Part shown: piece by piece, positions 37,468 through 47,276 of the stretch | Layout: every line of letters starts with the position of its first letter | Numbering within the stretch: position 1 is the first letter of the stretch | Source of the DNA: Aurantiochytrium sp. KH105 | Taxonomy: Eukaryota; Sar; Bigyra; Thraustochytrida; Thraustochytriidae | NCBI GenBank assembly: GCA_003116975.1 | Contig: BGKB01000159.1 | Location: forward strand, 1-64,000 | Direction of reading: 5' to 3' | DNA length: 64,000 nucleotides | Program-made: the position numbers and the translations under genes | The notes under the pieces: model-generated | Told to the model about the DNA's origin: nothing | What the model saw: only the letters and a program-made list of their open reading frames with translations | Databases searched by the model: none

Positions 37468-40400
37468 ATGTTGCACCCCCGCGCGCGCAGCCTCGAGGAG
37501 GACCTTGAGCTGGCTGCGGCCGGAAAGCTCGGGAACGCAGGTGTCAAGGTCCTGAGCGCCGCCACAGACGCTAAGGGCGGCCGGCTCGGCGTTGAGAGTG
37601 CGGCAGATGGCCAAGATGGGGCCGAGAGTGCTTCGGCAGCCAAACCTTCGCCGCCAGCGACGGAGGGGCGGCGGCGAGTGCGCTTTGCGGTCCCGGACGA
37701 TGAAGAAGAGGGATCCGAGGATGACCCTGCAGCAAGACTTGCTGCGCACGATCGCCGTGATAGCATTCCCGGACTTCTGCAAGAAATTCAGGAACGCGAA
37801 GACATGGAGGCTACGCGACGCATGTTTCTGCCCACGTCAAGCTCACGCGATGAAAATGAAAGAAATGCCACCGGCTTCCCTCGCGCCTTCCGTGCCGTGC
37901 CTTCGACAAAGACACAGCAAGCAAAGACGCAGCAACCTCGGCAGCAGGCAGAAGGAGGTCGGAAAAAGGTGTCTCTTTTCAAGCAAATGATGCTCGAGAA
38001 ACGTGGCGAGGAAGTGCCTGTTGAGACGAATGGCGCCGCCGGAGCTTCTGCGACCGCGCGAGGAAATTCTGCGGCCTCGTCACTTACCATGCCTGAGGAG
38101 CCACCGCTCGGAGGCGGTTCGTTTTCGATTGACCGGATGTCACCATCGCAAATTGCCGAGGCGCAAGATGAAATTCGCGCCCAGTTTGACCCCGAAATCC
38201 TCGAACGATTCATGGCAAAAATGAATGGCAGCAACGCCAAAAAGGCGAGCGAAAACGCGCCCGCTACCCAAGACACGGCTGCTCAGCAACGGGCAGCTCG
38301 GGAAGAACGTGAGGCGAAACTGAAGGACTTGTCATGGATTCGCACCGAAGAACAACTTGACGAGGCCGTCAACATGCTCCCAGTCCGCGAAAGAGAAAAA
38401 CTTCGATGGACAGGTCGTATCAAAGGCCCGGCTCCCACATTCGGACCTGCAAACGTCGACGAGGAAGAATCCGAGGACCTGGCAACGCGTGCAGGGATGC
38501 AGCCCGGAGGCGCGGAATCGCTCATGTCCGCGGACTTTCGCACCTCGATTGAGTCTGCGCGATTCGATTTGGAGGGCAACTTTATCCCTCCGTCCACAGA
38601 TGAAGAAGCACAGCCCTCGGGGCATCATTCTGCGCTTTACCATCACGGCGACGAGCCTGAACGCGCTGGCTACACGATTATCGAGCTGACGCATCTTGCG
38701 CGAAGCAAGGCTGCAGCGCAAAAGACTCTGGCTCTCTCCTGCATCGCCAAGATTCTCCGCAAGCGCCACGTCAGTCTTTACGGAGAAGGGACACCGGAGG
38801 AGGCTGAACGGCGGTCCATTCTCGTGAACGGCTCACACCCTCTGTTCAGTCTTCCGGATCAGTTGGGCGTTGTGGCACGCATGGGCCTCGATAGCTCGAA
38901 CGCGTCGGTCGTTGCTGCCGCCATCGAAGCTACGGAAGCGTTTTTGGTACCTCGGCTCCATCTCGACGCTATTTTTGAGACTTCCGCATTTAGCTTGGGT
39001 CGTTTTTTGCCAGCGCACCTCCCACGTGCCCAGGGCGCCCAGGACGTCTTTGCTCGCGCCTTTGACAAAGAACGATTGCTTCCTCTGCAGGAAAGTGGCA
39101 AGAAGCAGGATTTGTCGCAGACCGAGGACGACGATGGGGACGCCGTTGCGGATACAGATGCGCTGGTCCAATCGCCGGTCGATGGCATGTTACGTATCGG
39201 CCTTATTGAGCGTATTCGCTACCTGTTCCGGGTCGACAGCAAGCTCGCAGCAGGCGTGGAGCTCGGGCGAGACCTCGTGGATCGCTGTCTTGCGATGTTG
39301 ACGACAATTGCGCTGCATTCAGACACTGGCGCCGCGTACGTTGCTCGCGCCCCAGGGCTCTTGTCCTGGATCGCCGAGCATCTGCGGCAATCTCTGGACT
39401 CTGGCGAGGGCTCGGACGCCTTTCTTCGACTCGCTTATGTGCTTTCTGCGTCGCAGCGCGAGCTTGCGCGCTTTTTGGCCCATGTGGCTGGGAAGGCGCT
39501 GCAACAGCGCGTGCTTGGAGGCACGTGGCCCTTGGCGAGGCATCTTTTGCGCGTATGGCGCGCCATGGGGGCGCTGCCGACCTCGGTGACCGACGAACAA
39601 GAGATTATTTCGTACCGCGCAAGCGGCGCCGGTGCCGCTGCTTCCGAAGGCCAGGTCAGCGATGCAACCGCAGAGATTTGGGCAGGTCGTGCCTGCGCCG
39701 AGGCTTTTATGTGTGCTCACGAGTACCTCCGAAGCGTTCGCAATGTTGGGCGGTCAGTACACGACGAGGGTCTAGCAGACGATTTGGGCCGCGTCAATGT
39801 GAAACAGACTGAACCTGTAAATTTGGTGATTGCTGATCGCGGGGTGGATGAGCTTTTTTGTGCTGTACACGCGCGTCTTGAGACGATTTTGCCGAGTTTG
39901 ATCGAAGACATGTCGCTCGTCACGGCAGATGAGGTCCTTTTGCTCCTCGATTTGCTAGTCCCATTGGTTCGGCGCGAAGACGTTCGCTCGCAGTGCTATC
40001 GTGTTTTCTTGCGGAGCGAAGTACGTAGCAACCTCGAGACCCTGCTGCTCGACGCGCAACTTCCCGAAGCGCTCGAGTCGGCCCGGTACTCGAGCACACC
40101 GTCTCTGCAGCAAATTTGCATTCAACGCACGTTCACAATGGTTTGGATTCGAGCGCTCCAGATCCTCTCGCAAGTCTTTGGTGTAGTGCGAGAGGACTCG
40201 AGCGGGGTCGAAGAAGTACACGAGGGCCTCGAGCAGCGCCGTGCCCTGCTTGCAGAAATGGTACCTGTTGTGAATCCGCGACTCACAGGTGAGGAGTGGG
40301 CTGTTTCCGAGATTGTCGCGGCGCTTTTTTCACCTGATTTGGAAATCTCAGGTTCTCGGAGCGGTGCTGGTGCGCTTCGCACGCCAATCGTCGCTTGCCT

Positions 40401-41475
40401 TGGCGGCGAGCGCGCCGTGGAAGCAAGTCGCGTGCTTATCTGCTCGGGACTCGGTATAGGTGCAATTGGCGAAGGGCTGGCTTCCCTTCGTCTCGGGCAT
40501 TATCGTGAGGGCTTGTCGCCTTCTGCGCAAAAGCTCGACACAGTTCTCGGTCGCCGATGGCAGGAAGCTCGGTCTGCATGGGTTCTTCTCCCTTTGTTCG
40601 TTGCTTTTCGGGCAGAAGGAGAAGCGATCGTTCCTCAGACGATTGCCGCTGCGCAGCAACTTTTGAACGATGGAGGTGTCGCTTCCGAGGACATGATCTT
40701 GACCATGACGCGCATCATGTCTGTCGTGGAGGCACCGTCGCTGATGGAGGAACCCAACACGCGCCGGCTGACAAGTCTCGTGAACGACGCATTTCAAGAC
40801 TTGCGTGAGGCTGCACAAGTGTCGGGGATGGACATTTGCCAGGTGCTTACCGAATCAGCCGGCAGCAAGGCCACTTTGCTCAAGCTTTGGGAAGCCTTGA
40901 TTGCCGCTTACAATGAGACTCTTAATGGACACCCTACGGCCACAGCGCTTTTACTAATCATGCTTCGCACGTCAGGGGATCGCGATTTACGGTTGATCGT
41001 TTGGAGTGAACTGGCAGATGCCAACTTGTTACGGCTTCTTCATCCATCGCAAGAATTCACCGCGCTTCCGGACGAAGAACTTTATCAGCCCGAGGAGACG
41101 TGGGATGAAATCATTCAATGCATCGCAAGATCGTTGTGCTCTAGAATTCTCACAAAGGGGAACAACGCCTATTTGTACAAGATCGCGATTCGTCTTTTGG
41201 CGCAATTCTTTTGGCTGCATTCAAGCTCTTGGAATCGGCGTCGGATATTGAAGATGCTGGTGCGTGAAGGACCTTTGGAGGAAATTGCCACCTGCGTTGT
41301 GGATCCTGTCCACCAGCGCGAGCCCGAAGCATTGCATCCAAACGCGTACCCTGCTCTTCGGGCTGTGGCACGCGAAGATGAGCTCATTCGCGCAAGAATT
41401 GCCATATCTTTTCCATCTGTACTTGCAGTGGATGAGGGCGAGGGCGAGGTTCATGTTGACCACGACGCGAGTTGA
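37468..41475 (+). CDS. RPAP1: RNA polymerase II-associated protein 1
   Basis: Starting at the ATG of MLHPRARSLEEDLELAAAGK gives 1,335 residues. I prefer this to the Met 34 codons upstream because known RPAP1 proteins begin with a similar ML..P....E.DL segment. RPAP1 helps assemble RNA polymerase II in the cytoplasm and supports its nuclear import and Mediator contact. Conserved pieces are LAAHDRRDSIPGLLQEIQER, the RPAP1_N-type block MSPSQIAEAQDEIRAQFDP...ILERFMAKM (about 220-253), and the RPAP1_C-type block ARFDLEGNFIPP...HGDEPERAGYTIIELTHLAR (about 363-430). The remaining 900 residues are helical, HEAT/ARM-like, without obvious motifs, as in other RPAP1s. The stop codon is 122 bases from that of the convergent seven-helix gene. 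Confidence 0.9.
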   Translation: MLHPRARSLEEDLELAAAGKLGNAGVKVLSAATDAKGGRLGVESAADGQDGAESASAAKPSPPATEGRRRVRFAVPDDEEEGSEDDPAARLAAHDRRDSIPGLLQEIQEREDMEATRRMFLPTSSSRDENERNATGFPRAFRAVPSTKTQQAKTQQPRQQAEGGRKKVSLFKQMMLEKRGEEVPVETNGAAGASATARGNSAASSLTMPEEPPLGGGSFSIDRMSPSQIAEAQDEIRAQFDPEILERFMAKMNGSNAKKASENAPATQDTAAQQRAAREEREAKLKDLSWIRTEEQLDEAVNMLPVREREKLRWTGRIKGPAPTFGPANVDEEESEDLATRAGMQPGGAESLMSADFRTSIESARFDLEGNFIPPSTDEEAQPSGHHSALYHHGDEPERAGYTIIELTHLARSKAAAQKTLALSCIAKILRKRHVSLYGEGTPEEAERRSILVNGSHPLFSLPDQLGVVARMGLDSSNASVVAAAIEATEAFLVPRLHLDAIFETSAFSLGRFLPAHLPRAQGAQDVFARAFDKERLLPLQESGKKQDLSQTEDDDGDAVADTDALVQSPVDGMLRIGLIERIRYLFRVDSKLAAGVELGRDLVDRCLAMLTTIALHSDTGAAYVARAPGLLSWIAEHLRQSLDSGEGSDAFLRLAYVLSASQRELARFLAHVAGKALQQRVLGGTWPLARHLLRVWRAMGALPTSVTDEQEIISYRASGAGAAASEGQVSDATAEIWAGRACAEAFMCAHEYLRSVRNVGRSVHDEGLADDLGRVNVKQTEPVNLVIADRGVDELFCAVHARLETILPSLIEDMSLVTADEVLLLLDLLVPLVRREDVRSQCYRVFLRSEVRSNLETLLLDAQLPEALESARYSSTPSLQQICIQRTFTMVWIRALQILSQVFGVVREDSSGVEEVHEGLEQRRALLAEMVPVVNPRLTGEEWAVSEIVAALFSPDLEISGSRSGAGALRTPIVACLGGERAVEASRVLICSGLGIGAIGEGLASLRLGHYREGLSPSAQKLDTVLGRRWQEARSAWVLLPLFVAFRAEGEAIVPQTIAAAQQLLNDGGVASEDMILTMTRIMSVVEAPSLMEEPNTRRLTSLVNDAFQDLREAAQVSGMDICQVLTESAGSKATLLKLWEALIAAYNETLNGHPTATALLLIMLRTSGDRDLRLIVWSELADANLLRLLHPSQEFTALPDEELYQPEETWDEIIQCIARSLCSRILTKGNNAYLYKIAIRLLAQFFWLHSSSWNRRRILKMLVREGPLEEIATCVVDPVHQREPEALHPNAYPALRAVAREDELIRARIAISFPSVLAVDEGEGEVHVDHDAS

Positions 41476-41597
41476 CCCTCTTTACGTCGATGACAACAAC
41501 GAGCTAGTAGCAGCAATGAGAAATTGGGTAAGCATTTTTTTTTTTGATGGGAATGCGTGGCACAGAGAAAAAGGAGTTGGCTCTCTTTCTCGATAAA

Positions 41598-43379
41598 TTA
41601 CTCTTCTTCTAGCAATGCATAGTTATGCAATACGCCCATACGAGGCGCTTGACCTGGCATGCTGACACAAAGTACCGGCAATTGTGCGGCCGCATCGCGC
41701 TCGGGTTGCATCGCGCCGGTTTCGAGGTCTCGTCCATTCTTTTCGTGGTCGAGAGCACGATCGCGAGCGTCGACGATAGGGTACACCGCAGAAGCTGATG
41801 CAGTGACATCAGCTTGCGCAAAGCTCGACAAGTGTGATGTTGACGATGAACTCGTCGCGATGTCCTCCTCGCTTGCGTCGAGGTAAGGCTCAAAGGAGAC
41901 GAAGCGATAGAGGTAGGCAATGCGCATGAGGAAGACAAGGTCGAAGAGCTCCGATAGAAGTCGGAGCAATGCATTTGCGCGACCGCTGTCCGCGAGAATA
42001 ATCTGGACGAGAAGTAGCACAAAGGGCGCAAAACAAAAGAAAGCGACGGTGGCTACGCGAAGGTTGCGAAATACGCTCGCAAGGTCATTGACAAAACGCT
42101 TACGACGTCGCAGTGTGTCGAGAACTGAACTTGGCACGACATTCCCCTCCGCATCATCGAGCTGGGCCTGTATGCGTGAAGACTGTTGCTGCAAAACACG
42201 GACGGTCGCAGCAGCTAGAAAGTGCGCGCTGGATGTGATCGCAACGTAGGTACAGCAGAGGAAGATCCAAGCGAGCAAACTCCGATACCAGAGCAGGTAG
42301 AGAAGCAGGGTAAATGTGAATGTTCCGACCATGCGACGGATCTTGAAAGTATCCAGGTACGAGAGGCGATGCCGCGTGATGAGCTTGCCGAGCGCGAGCT
42401 CCAACATCAGGACGAAGAGGGACGCGCAGAACGACGTGAGAAAGAGGGCGTGAATACAGTCAACTGCGACAAGTGTCGCAGCATGCGATTCTTCAGCACT
42501 GCGGAGAAATAGTCCAATGTCCAGAAAAGCCAGGGTTCCTGCCTTTAACGCGGTGATCTGCAAAATGCGGATCTGCAAATCAGTATTGCGCAAAGGCGCC
42601 CAACGGCGAATGTATGCGAAGCCTAGCGCCATGCCAAGCAGCGTCGTTGCGAGAAGAAAGAGCAAGCCGGCTCTCAGGAGCTCGCCAGCGGCGGAGTGGG
42701 CACTGAGGCCCGCTCCAGTCCGCAAGACAAAGGCTGCATGCGAATGAAGTTCAGTGAGACGTGGGGCCTGAAACTCTTGCACAAAATCACAGGCAGACAG
42801 TACAAAGTATTTCATACCATCTTGTCGAGCAGTGATGCCCTTGATTTCGGCTTCATAGACTGCAAGTGTCGTATCGTCTGCGGATTCATCGAAAAAGGAT
42901 GGGGTTTGGAGATTCAGCTTGATGCGCTCGCATACGGTGTCGTCATAATCGCGCAGCGACGAGCAAAATCCTCCATTGGAGACCATTTGACTTTCCTCAA
43001 TGTAGTAATACTCTTCTCGCGTGCATACAAGGAGCTCTGGACTAGCGTTCTCGGGATGAAAAGTTGCGAGGGCTAAAGCGCCAGCCTCTGAGGTGGCATA
43101 GGTTGCGTCTCTCCAAGAGACGGTAGCCGAGATGTTGACTTCAAACAGGTTTTCCTCTGCAACACTGAATTTGACCAGACCGAGAAGTGCATTTCCTTCG
43201 TGAAGACTCATGTCCTCGCTGACCTCGTGCGTGCGCACCTGGGAACTCAGATCATAGTTTGTCAGCGTCCAAAGAAATGCTTCGCAAGAGCGCACGCCTC
43301 CATTGTCTCGCCACCCGCTGAGCACGGCAATGGCAAGAATCCAGCAGCCTGCGAGGTCCTTGCGTCGTCGAAGCGGCAT
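41598..43379 (-). CDS. Seven-transmembrane protein with luminal N-terminal domain (GOST-like?)
   Basis: Using the Met at 43379 gives 593 residues beginning MPLRRRKDLAGCWILAIAVL, a good signal peptide. The frame is open to 43541, but that part reads through a GCAAA microsatellite and is probably 5' UTR. After the signal comes a luminal region of about 200 residues with several cysteines (LVCTREEYYYIEES, GGFCSSLRDYDDTVCERI). About seven hydrophobic helices follow, including LLRAGLLFLLATTLLGMALG, LFLTSFCASLFVLMLELALG, GTFTFTLLLYLLWYRSLLAW and ATVAFFCFAPFVLLLVQIIL. A hydrophilic C-terminal tail of about 90 residues is Ser/Ala-rich. This layout resembles the GPR107/TMEM87/Wntless (GOST) group of Golgi seven-helix proteins, but I see no diagnostic motif and keep that tentative. 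Confidence 0.72.
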   Translation of the reverse strand: MPLRRRKDLAGCWILAIAVLSGWRDNGGVRSCEAFLWTLTNYDLSSQVRTHEVSEDMSLHEGNALLGLVKFSVAEENLFEVNISATVSWRDATYATSEAGALALATFHPENASPELLVCTREEYYYIEESQMVSNGGFCSSLRDYDDTVCERIKLNLQTPSFFDESADDTTLAVYEAEIKGITARQDGMKYFVLSACDFVQEFQAPRLTELHSHAAFVLRTGAGLSAHSAAGELLRAGLLFLLATTLLGMALGFAYIRRWAPLRNTDLQIRILQITALKAGTLAFLDIGLFLRSAEESHAATLVAVDCIHALFLTSFCASLFVLMLELALGKLITRHRLSYLDTFKIRRMVGTFTFTLLLYLLWYRSLLAWIFLCCTYVAITSSAHFLAAATVRVLQQQSSRIQAQLDDAEGNVVPSSVLDTLRRRKRFVNDLASVFRNLRVATVAFFCFAPFVLLLVQIILADSGRANALLRLLSELFDLVFLMRIAYLYRFVSFEPYLDASEEDIATSSSSTSHLSSFAQADVTASASAVYPIVDARDRALDHEKNGRDLETGAMQPERDAAAQLPVLCVSMPGQAPRMGVLHNYALLEEE

Positions 43380-43517
43380 CTTGGCAGAGTAGAGCGCGGA
43401 CGAGCTAGAAGGCGGAATGCTTTTGGCACCATGATGTGTTCCTGCATGTGTGTGCCTGCGCGTGCCGCTGGAAAAAAGAAAAGAGGAGACACATGCAGAC
43501 AAATGCACACATACAAC

Positions 43518-43564
43518 GCAAAAGCAAAGCAAAGCAAGCAAAGCAAAGCAAAGCAGAGCAAAGG
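43518..43564. repeat. (GCAAA)n / (GCAA)n microsatellite
   Basis: Imperfect pentanucleotide GCAAA units with one GCAA slip, directly upstream of the seven-helix gene. It lies in the presumed 5' leader of that gene rather than in its coding part. Confidence 0.85.
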
Positions 43565-43751
43565 AGAGCGGAAAGAACAGAGAGCGCAGATGAGTGTAAT
43601 TCTTTTCTTACGAAGTTTTAGACTGGTGAACGGATCTCCGTTTCACTGTAACCGAAACATAACGTCCTTGAGGAATGGAAGGTGAGCAAAGCGCATAGCA
43701 TACAAGGAAAGTCGAGCAGAATAGACGGAGCCCAAAAAACGCTTCTTCGCG

Positions 43752-44285
43752 ATGCCGTCGCTACCCGAGTCGCTCGAGGAGCTGCCATGCCGCAGGAACG
43801 CCTTTGCTGGCACGCTTATTGGCGCAACGTGCGGCTTTCTCTTTGGGACGGGTACGTAGACGAAGCAGAGTCCGCCGCTGGAAAGAAATTGTGCATCCAG
43901 GCCGCGAAGGCTGTTTGCACGCGTGCTTGCGTTCGACTAACGTGAAGGTTGCTGTAAATGTGGCGCGATAGCGGAGGCGGGGAAGAATGCGGGCCTCACG
44001 ACGAGCGTCAATCACTTTATGACCAAGTTTCGCGACCCGGTGGTCATGCGCTTTTTTTTCAGGCAGCAGCTCGGAACGACGGCCATGTTTGCCGGCATGT
44101 TCGCCACGTACCAGACAGTTTCGTGCCTGGTGAGCGAGCAGGGCGTGGAGCGTCCTGTAGCTGTAGCTGCGGGCGCTGCCGCAGGCGTTGCTCCGTTTTT
44201 GCCTAATCGCCTTTTCCGACGTAGCTTGCCATGGGCCCTCGTCCTTGTTGGCATGGACGTGTACAGCGGTGGCATCAAGTCATAA
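43752..44285 (+). CDS. Tim17/Tim22/Tim23-like small membrane protein, spliced
   Basis: A two-exon gene: exon 1 is 43752-43851, the intron 43852-43971, exon 2 is 43972-44285, giving 137 residues. Exon 1 encodes MPSLPESLEELPCRRNAFAG followed by TLIGATCGFLFGT, which then meets an in-frame stop. A GTACGT donor after ACG G and an AG acceptor 31 bases after a CTAAC branch-like word join it in frame to EAGKNAGLTTSVNHFMTKF. Four Gly/Ala-rich hydrophobic segments follow the Tim17 pattern: NAFAGTLIGATCGFLFG, LGTTAMFAGMFATYQTVSCL, PVAVAAGAAAGVAPFL and LPWALVLVGMDVYSGG. This suggests a mitochondrial (or plastid-type PRAT) inner-membrane channel or assembly protein. The splice model is inferred; an alternative acceptor at 43947 would also keep the frame. 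Subfamily is undecided. Confidence 0.7.
43852..43971 (+). other. Predicted spliceosomal intron in the Tim17-like gene (120 nt)
   Basis: Donor G|GTACGT, branch-like CTAAC at 43937-43941, acceptor ATAG at 43968-43971. Removal restores one frame across a Tim17-like protein; phase 1. Confidence 0.7.
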
Positions 44286-44826
44286 ATGTTGGTGGTCGTT
44301 GGTCAGCGTTTATTGTCTCTCTTGTTGGAGAAAAGGGGGAAAGACGAGAGGCTCTGATAATAAGAATAAGACGAGCACAATTGTTTTTTGTCTGAGCCCG
44401 GTCTAGGTCTTTATTTTCGTCGCACTAGTGAGCGAGATCGCGGCCGACAAACTTCATCGATCGAAATTCACTTCCTTTTACTCACCCAATTCCCTTTCCC
44501 TTTCCTTTTCCCCTTCAGTTTCCAATTGGAAAAAAGAAACGAAAATAAAAATGAAACGAGGGGCAGCGAATTGACTTTGGATTGCTGAACGAGGAAAGGG
44601 TAGCCTGTCTTCAACTCTTTGTTGCTGTGCTCGATGGCAAGGGTATAAACATCTCCGACAAGCGCAGCGTGATATTAGCCAAAGAAATGGATTCCTCGTA
44701 ACCAATTGTCCTGACCCAAGTTCGTTGGCAAGTGATGTTGATTCAGGAGACGAGAAATGGCGGAAGGAGGGCCGGAGCGAGGAAACCGCAATGGAAGAAA
44801 GCCAGAGAAAAAAGATGATAAATGAA
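44286..44826. other. Convergent 3' region between Tim17-like and racemase genes
   Basis: 541 bases between two stop codons, AT-richer than its surroundings, with C/T-rich and A-rich stretches (44476-44560). No protein-like frame or RNA gene was recognised. It presumably holds both 3' UTRs. Confidence 0.45.
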
Positions 44827-46077
44827 TTAGAGCTTGGCAACAACCTTCTTGCTGAGGAGATCAGCAATCTTCGATTTGTCGACACCAAAGTCGCGCAGAA
44901 TCTCCTCCGTGTTGGCACCCGGGTCCGGGGTCTTTCCGCCCGTGAGTCCAGGCGTACGCATGAGCACGGGCGCAGGGCGCGCTTCAAACATGGAAGAGGA
45001 GTCGCCATTCTTTACGAAAGTGCCGCGCTTTTGGTTGTGCGCGTACTCCCTGGCCTCGGCAAGGTCGAGCACAGGAAAGGCACAGGCGTCAGTGCCGTCA
45101 AAGATTGCAGCCCATTCGTCGCGCGTCTTGGTCTTGAAGATGTCTGCAAAGCGCGACTTCATGGCCGGCCACTGCGCCGTATCCATTTGGCGCGGCAGGC
45201 CATCGCGTTTCGGGTCGAGACCCATACCCTCGAGAAGAAGCTTGTAAAACTGCGGCTCAATGGCACCGACGCTGAAATGCTTGCCATCCTTGCAGGTGTA
45301 CGTGCCGTAGAAGTGAGCGCCACCATCGAGAAGATTGGTGCCAACGCCGTCAAGCGAATTCTTGATCTGTCCGAGCTCAATGCCGCGGACAATGAACTGG
45401 CTCACGTACGAGGCGCCATCGACCATGGCAGCATCGATGACTTGGCCCTTGCCCGAGCGCGTGCGCTCAATAATCGCCAGCAGAATTCCAAGTGCGCACA
45501 TGAGGCCGCCGCCCGCAAAGTCGCCCAGCAGGTTAATCGGGGGCTGCGGTGACTCTCCCGCGCGGCGCAGCGCAGAGAGAATGCCCGTGACGGCAATGTA
45601 GTTGATATCGTGGCCTGCGGCCTTTTCCACCTTACCTTCGCCGCCTTGTCCGAAACCGGTCATGCGTGCGTAGATGAGCTTGGGGTTAAGAGCGCACAGT
45701 ACCTCGGGGCCGAGTCCCAGACGTTCCATGACGCCAGGACGGAAGCTGTCGGATGACATTGCATTTTAGTTGTCATTTTTCGATGTTGTTTTTCCCGACA
45801 CTTCCGAAACTTACGGCTCCACGAGCACGTCCGCCTTGGCAATGAGGGTCTTGAAGACCTCCTTTCCCTCGTCGGACTTGAGATTGATGGCGATGGAGCG
45901 CTTGCCGCGAGCAAGCGTGTCCATGTTTGGCGCGATGTCGCCCTTGTCCGAACTCCGATCCACGCGGACGACGTCAGCGCCAAAGTCGGCAAGCACCATA
46001 CCTGCAAAGGGCGCAGGGGCGAGGCCCGCAATTTCAACGACCTTGATGCCCGCAAGGGGCGCCGCATCGCCGCCCAT
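44827..46077 (-). CDS. AMACR: Alpha-methylacyl-CoA racemase, peroxisomal, spliced
   Basis: A two-exon gene on the minus strand: exon 1 is 46077-45815, the intron 45814-45746, exon 2 is 45745-44827, giving 393 residues. Joining GAG CC|GTAAGT to CAG|C TTC CGT yields ...DVLVEPFRPGVMERLGLGPE, the conserved family III CoA-transferase/racemase block. The enzyme inverts the alpha-methyl centre of 2-methylacyl-CoAs so that branched chains can enter beta-oxidation. Visible family features are IKVVEIAGLAPAPFAGMVLADFGADVV at the N-terminus, catalytic His133 in AAGHDINY, Asp163 in LLGDFAGGG and the Glu in GAIEPQFY. These are the positions of His126, Asp156 and Glu241 in the mycobacterial enzyme. The C-terminus ends AKL, a peroxisomal PTS1-type signal. 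Length matches AMACR (about 380). It is divergent from the MYST gene. Confidence 0.93.
45746..45814 (-). other. Predicted spliceosomal intron in the racemase gene (69 nt)
   Basis: On the minus strand: donor GTAAGT, an AACTAAAA branch-like word, acceptor CCGACAG; phase 2. Splicing exactly restores the conserved EPFRPGVMERLG block, which neither open frame contains alone. Confidence 0.93.
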
Positions 46078-46292
46078 CTTGTCTGGTCACCTCGTTTACC
46101 TTTGCTCTCTTCTTCGTTGGATCTCTCTTTCAAGTACTTTTGTTGCACGCGTATGCGTCCAAAACAAAAAGTCAGTCCTCCCTCCGTTTTACAAGGCGCT
46201 CTAACGTGTCCATCGCCACGTCGCACCCGAGCGTAGAAGCGCTCCTTTTGGTGTCCCGTCCCGTCCCCTCACCCACCAGGTCGTTCATCCTT

Positions 46293-46329
<37 letters not shown>

Positions 46330-47276
46330 CCCCCTCTCCTTTCTTCGCTCCTTTCCATTCTCGTGCCACCTGCACAAGCAGACACCAGAAGGTCCCTCCT
46401 CTCGCCTTCCGCCCTCCGCGTCTGCGCAGCACTCACCTTTTTCGCGTCGCCGCCCCCCTCGTTCTGGCTCTGCACGTGCGTCAAGGTCGCCTCGCCTCGC
46501 CTCGCCTCGCTCGCCCTCTTTCCTTCTCTCTCGGTCCCCCCGCCCCGCGCCGCAGTCGGACTTGACCAGCCCGCGACCCTTGCACGGGTCGGCGCGGATC
46601 TGTCGCCCCTTGTACGGGTCGCGCCCCTTGCACGGGTCGGCCGCGAGCCTGCCTGCTAAACTGCTAAAGTTACCCATAGATAAGGGAGTGGCGCCCGGCC
46701 AGCCGGCCCGCCGCCTCAGACCCGACTCTTGGCGCCGCGCTGCGCCGCGCTGCGCGGCCGCGGCGGAGGGAGCCTGCCGGCGAGCGAGCTTGCGCGCCCG
46801 CCCGCCCGCCTGCCTGTCTGTCTGTGTGCGTGCGTGCGTGCCCGCCGCGCCGGCGCGAGCGAGGGCTGTGTCTGCGCGTCTGTCGGTCGGTCGGCCAGCG
46901 GAGAGAGGGAGCGGCGCATCCATCTCCATCTCCATCTGCGTCTTCGTCATCTTCGTCTCCAGCGTCGGCACCGACCCCGACTCCGTCTCGCCTCCGCCCC
47001 GCGCGCGCGAGACCGCGCCCGCTCGCGCGCCCGCCCGCGCGCCCGCGGCTGCGTCCGCGCGCGCGCGCGCAGAAGGGGCGCACGCCAGGAGGCGTTTCGA
47101 ACGGTCGCGGCCGAGGTCGTTGTCGTTGAGGTCGCCGTCGTCGTTGACGTTGGCGTCGTTGACGTTGGCGTCGCCGAGGCCGTCGTCGCTAGCGCGGCCG
47201 CCGTCGCGTCGCGTCGAGCCGCGTCGAGCTGAGGAGCGAAAGGAGGCGAGCGGGGCAAGGCGCTGCGCTCGGAGAG
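46078..47276. promoter_or_regulatory. Divergent GC-rich region between racemase and MYST genes
   Basis: About 1.2 kb. It holds a (GCAA)n microsatellite at 46293-46326, three copies of CCCTTG[C/T]ACGGGTCG (46577-46591, 46607-46621, 46625-46639), a (CGCCT)-type run at 46491-46510, and very CpG-rich sequence from 46720 to 47220. Long open frames on both strands are arginine/alanine/proline-rich composition effects. It presumably contains both promoters. Confidence 0.45.
46293..46326. repeat. (GCAA)n microsatellite
   Basis: Eight and a half perfect GCAA units in the leader or promoter side of the racemase gene. Confidence 0.95.

Noticed and set aside
43380-43541. 54-codon upstream extension of the seven-helix protein
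   Set aside because: Encoded by the GCAAA microsatellite; the later Met starts a normal signal peptide.
46293-46326. (GCAA)n and other short tandem repeats as a CRISPR-like array
   Set aside because: Perfect microsatellite without spacers, in a clearly eukaryotic context.
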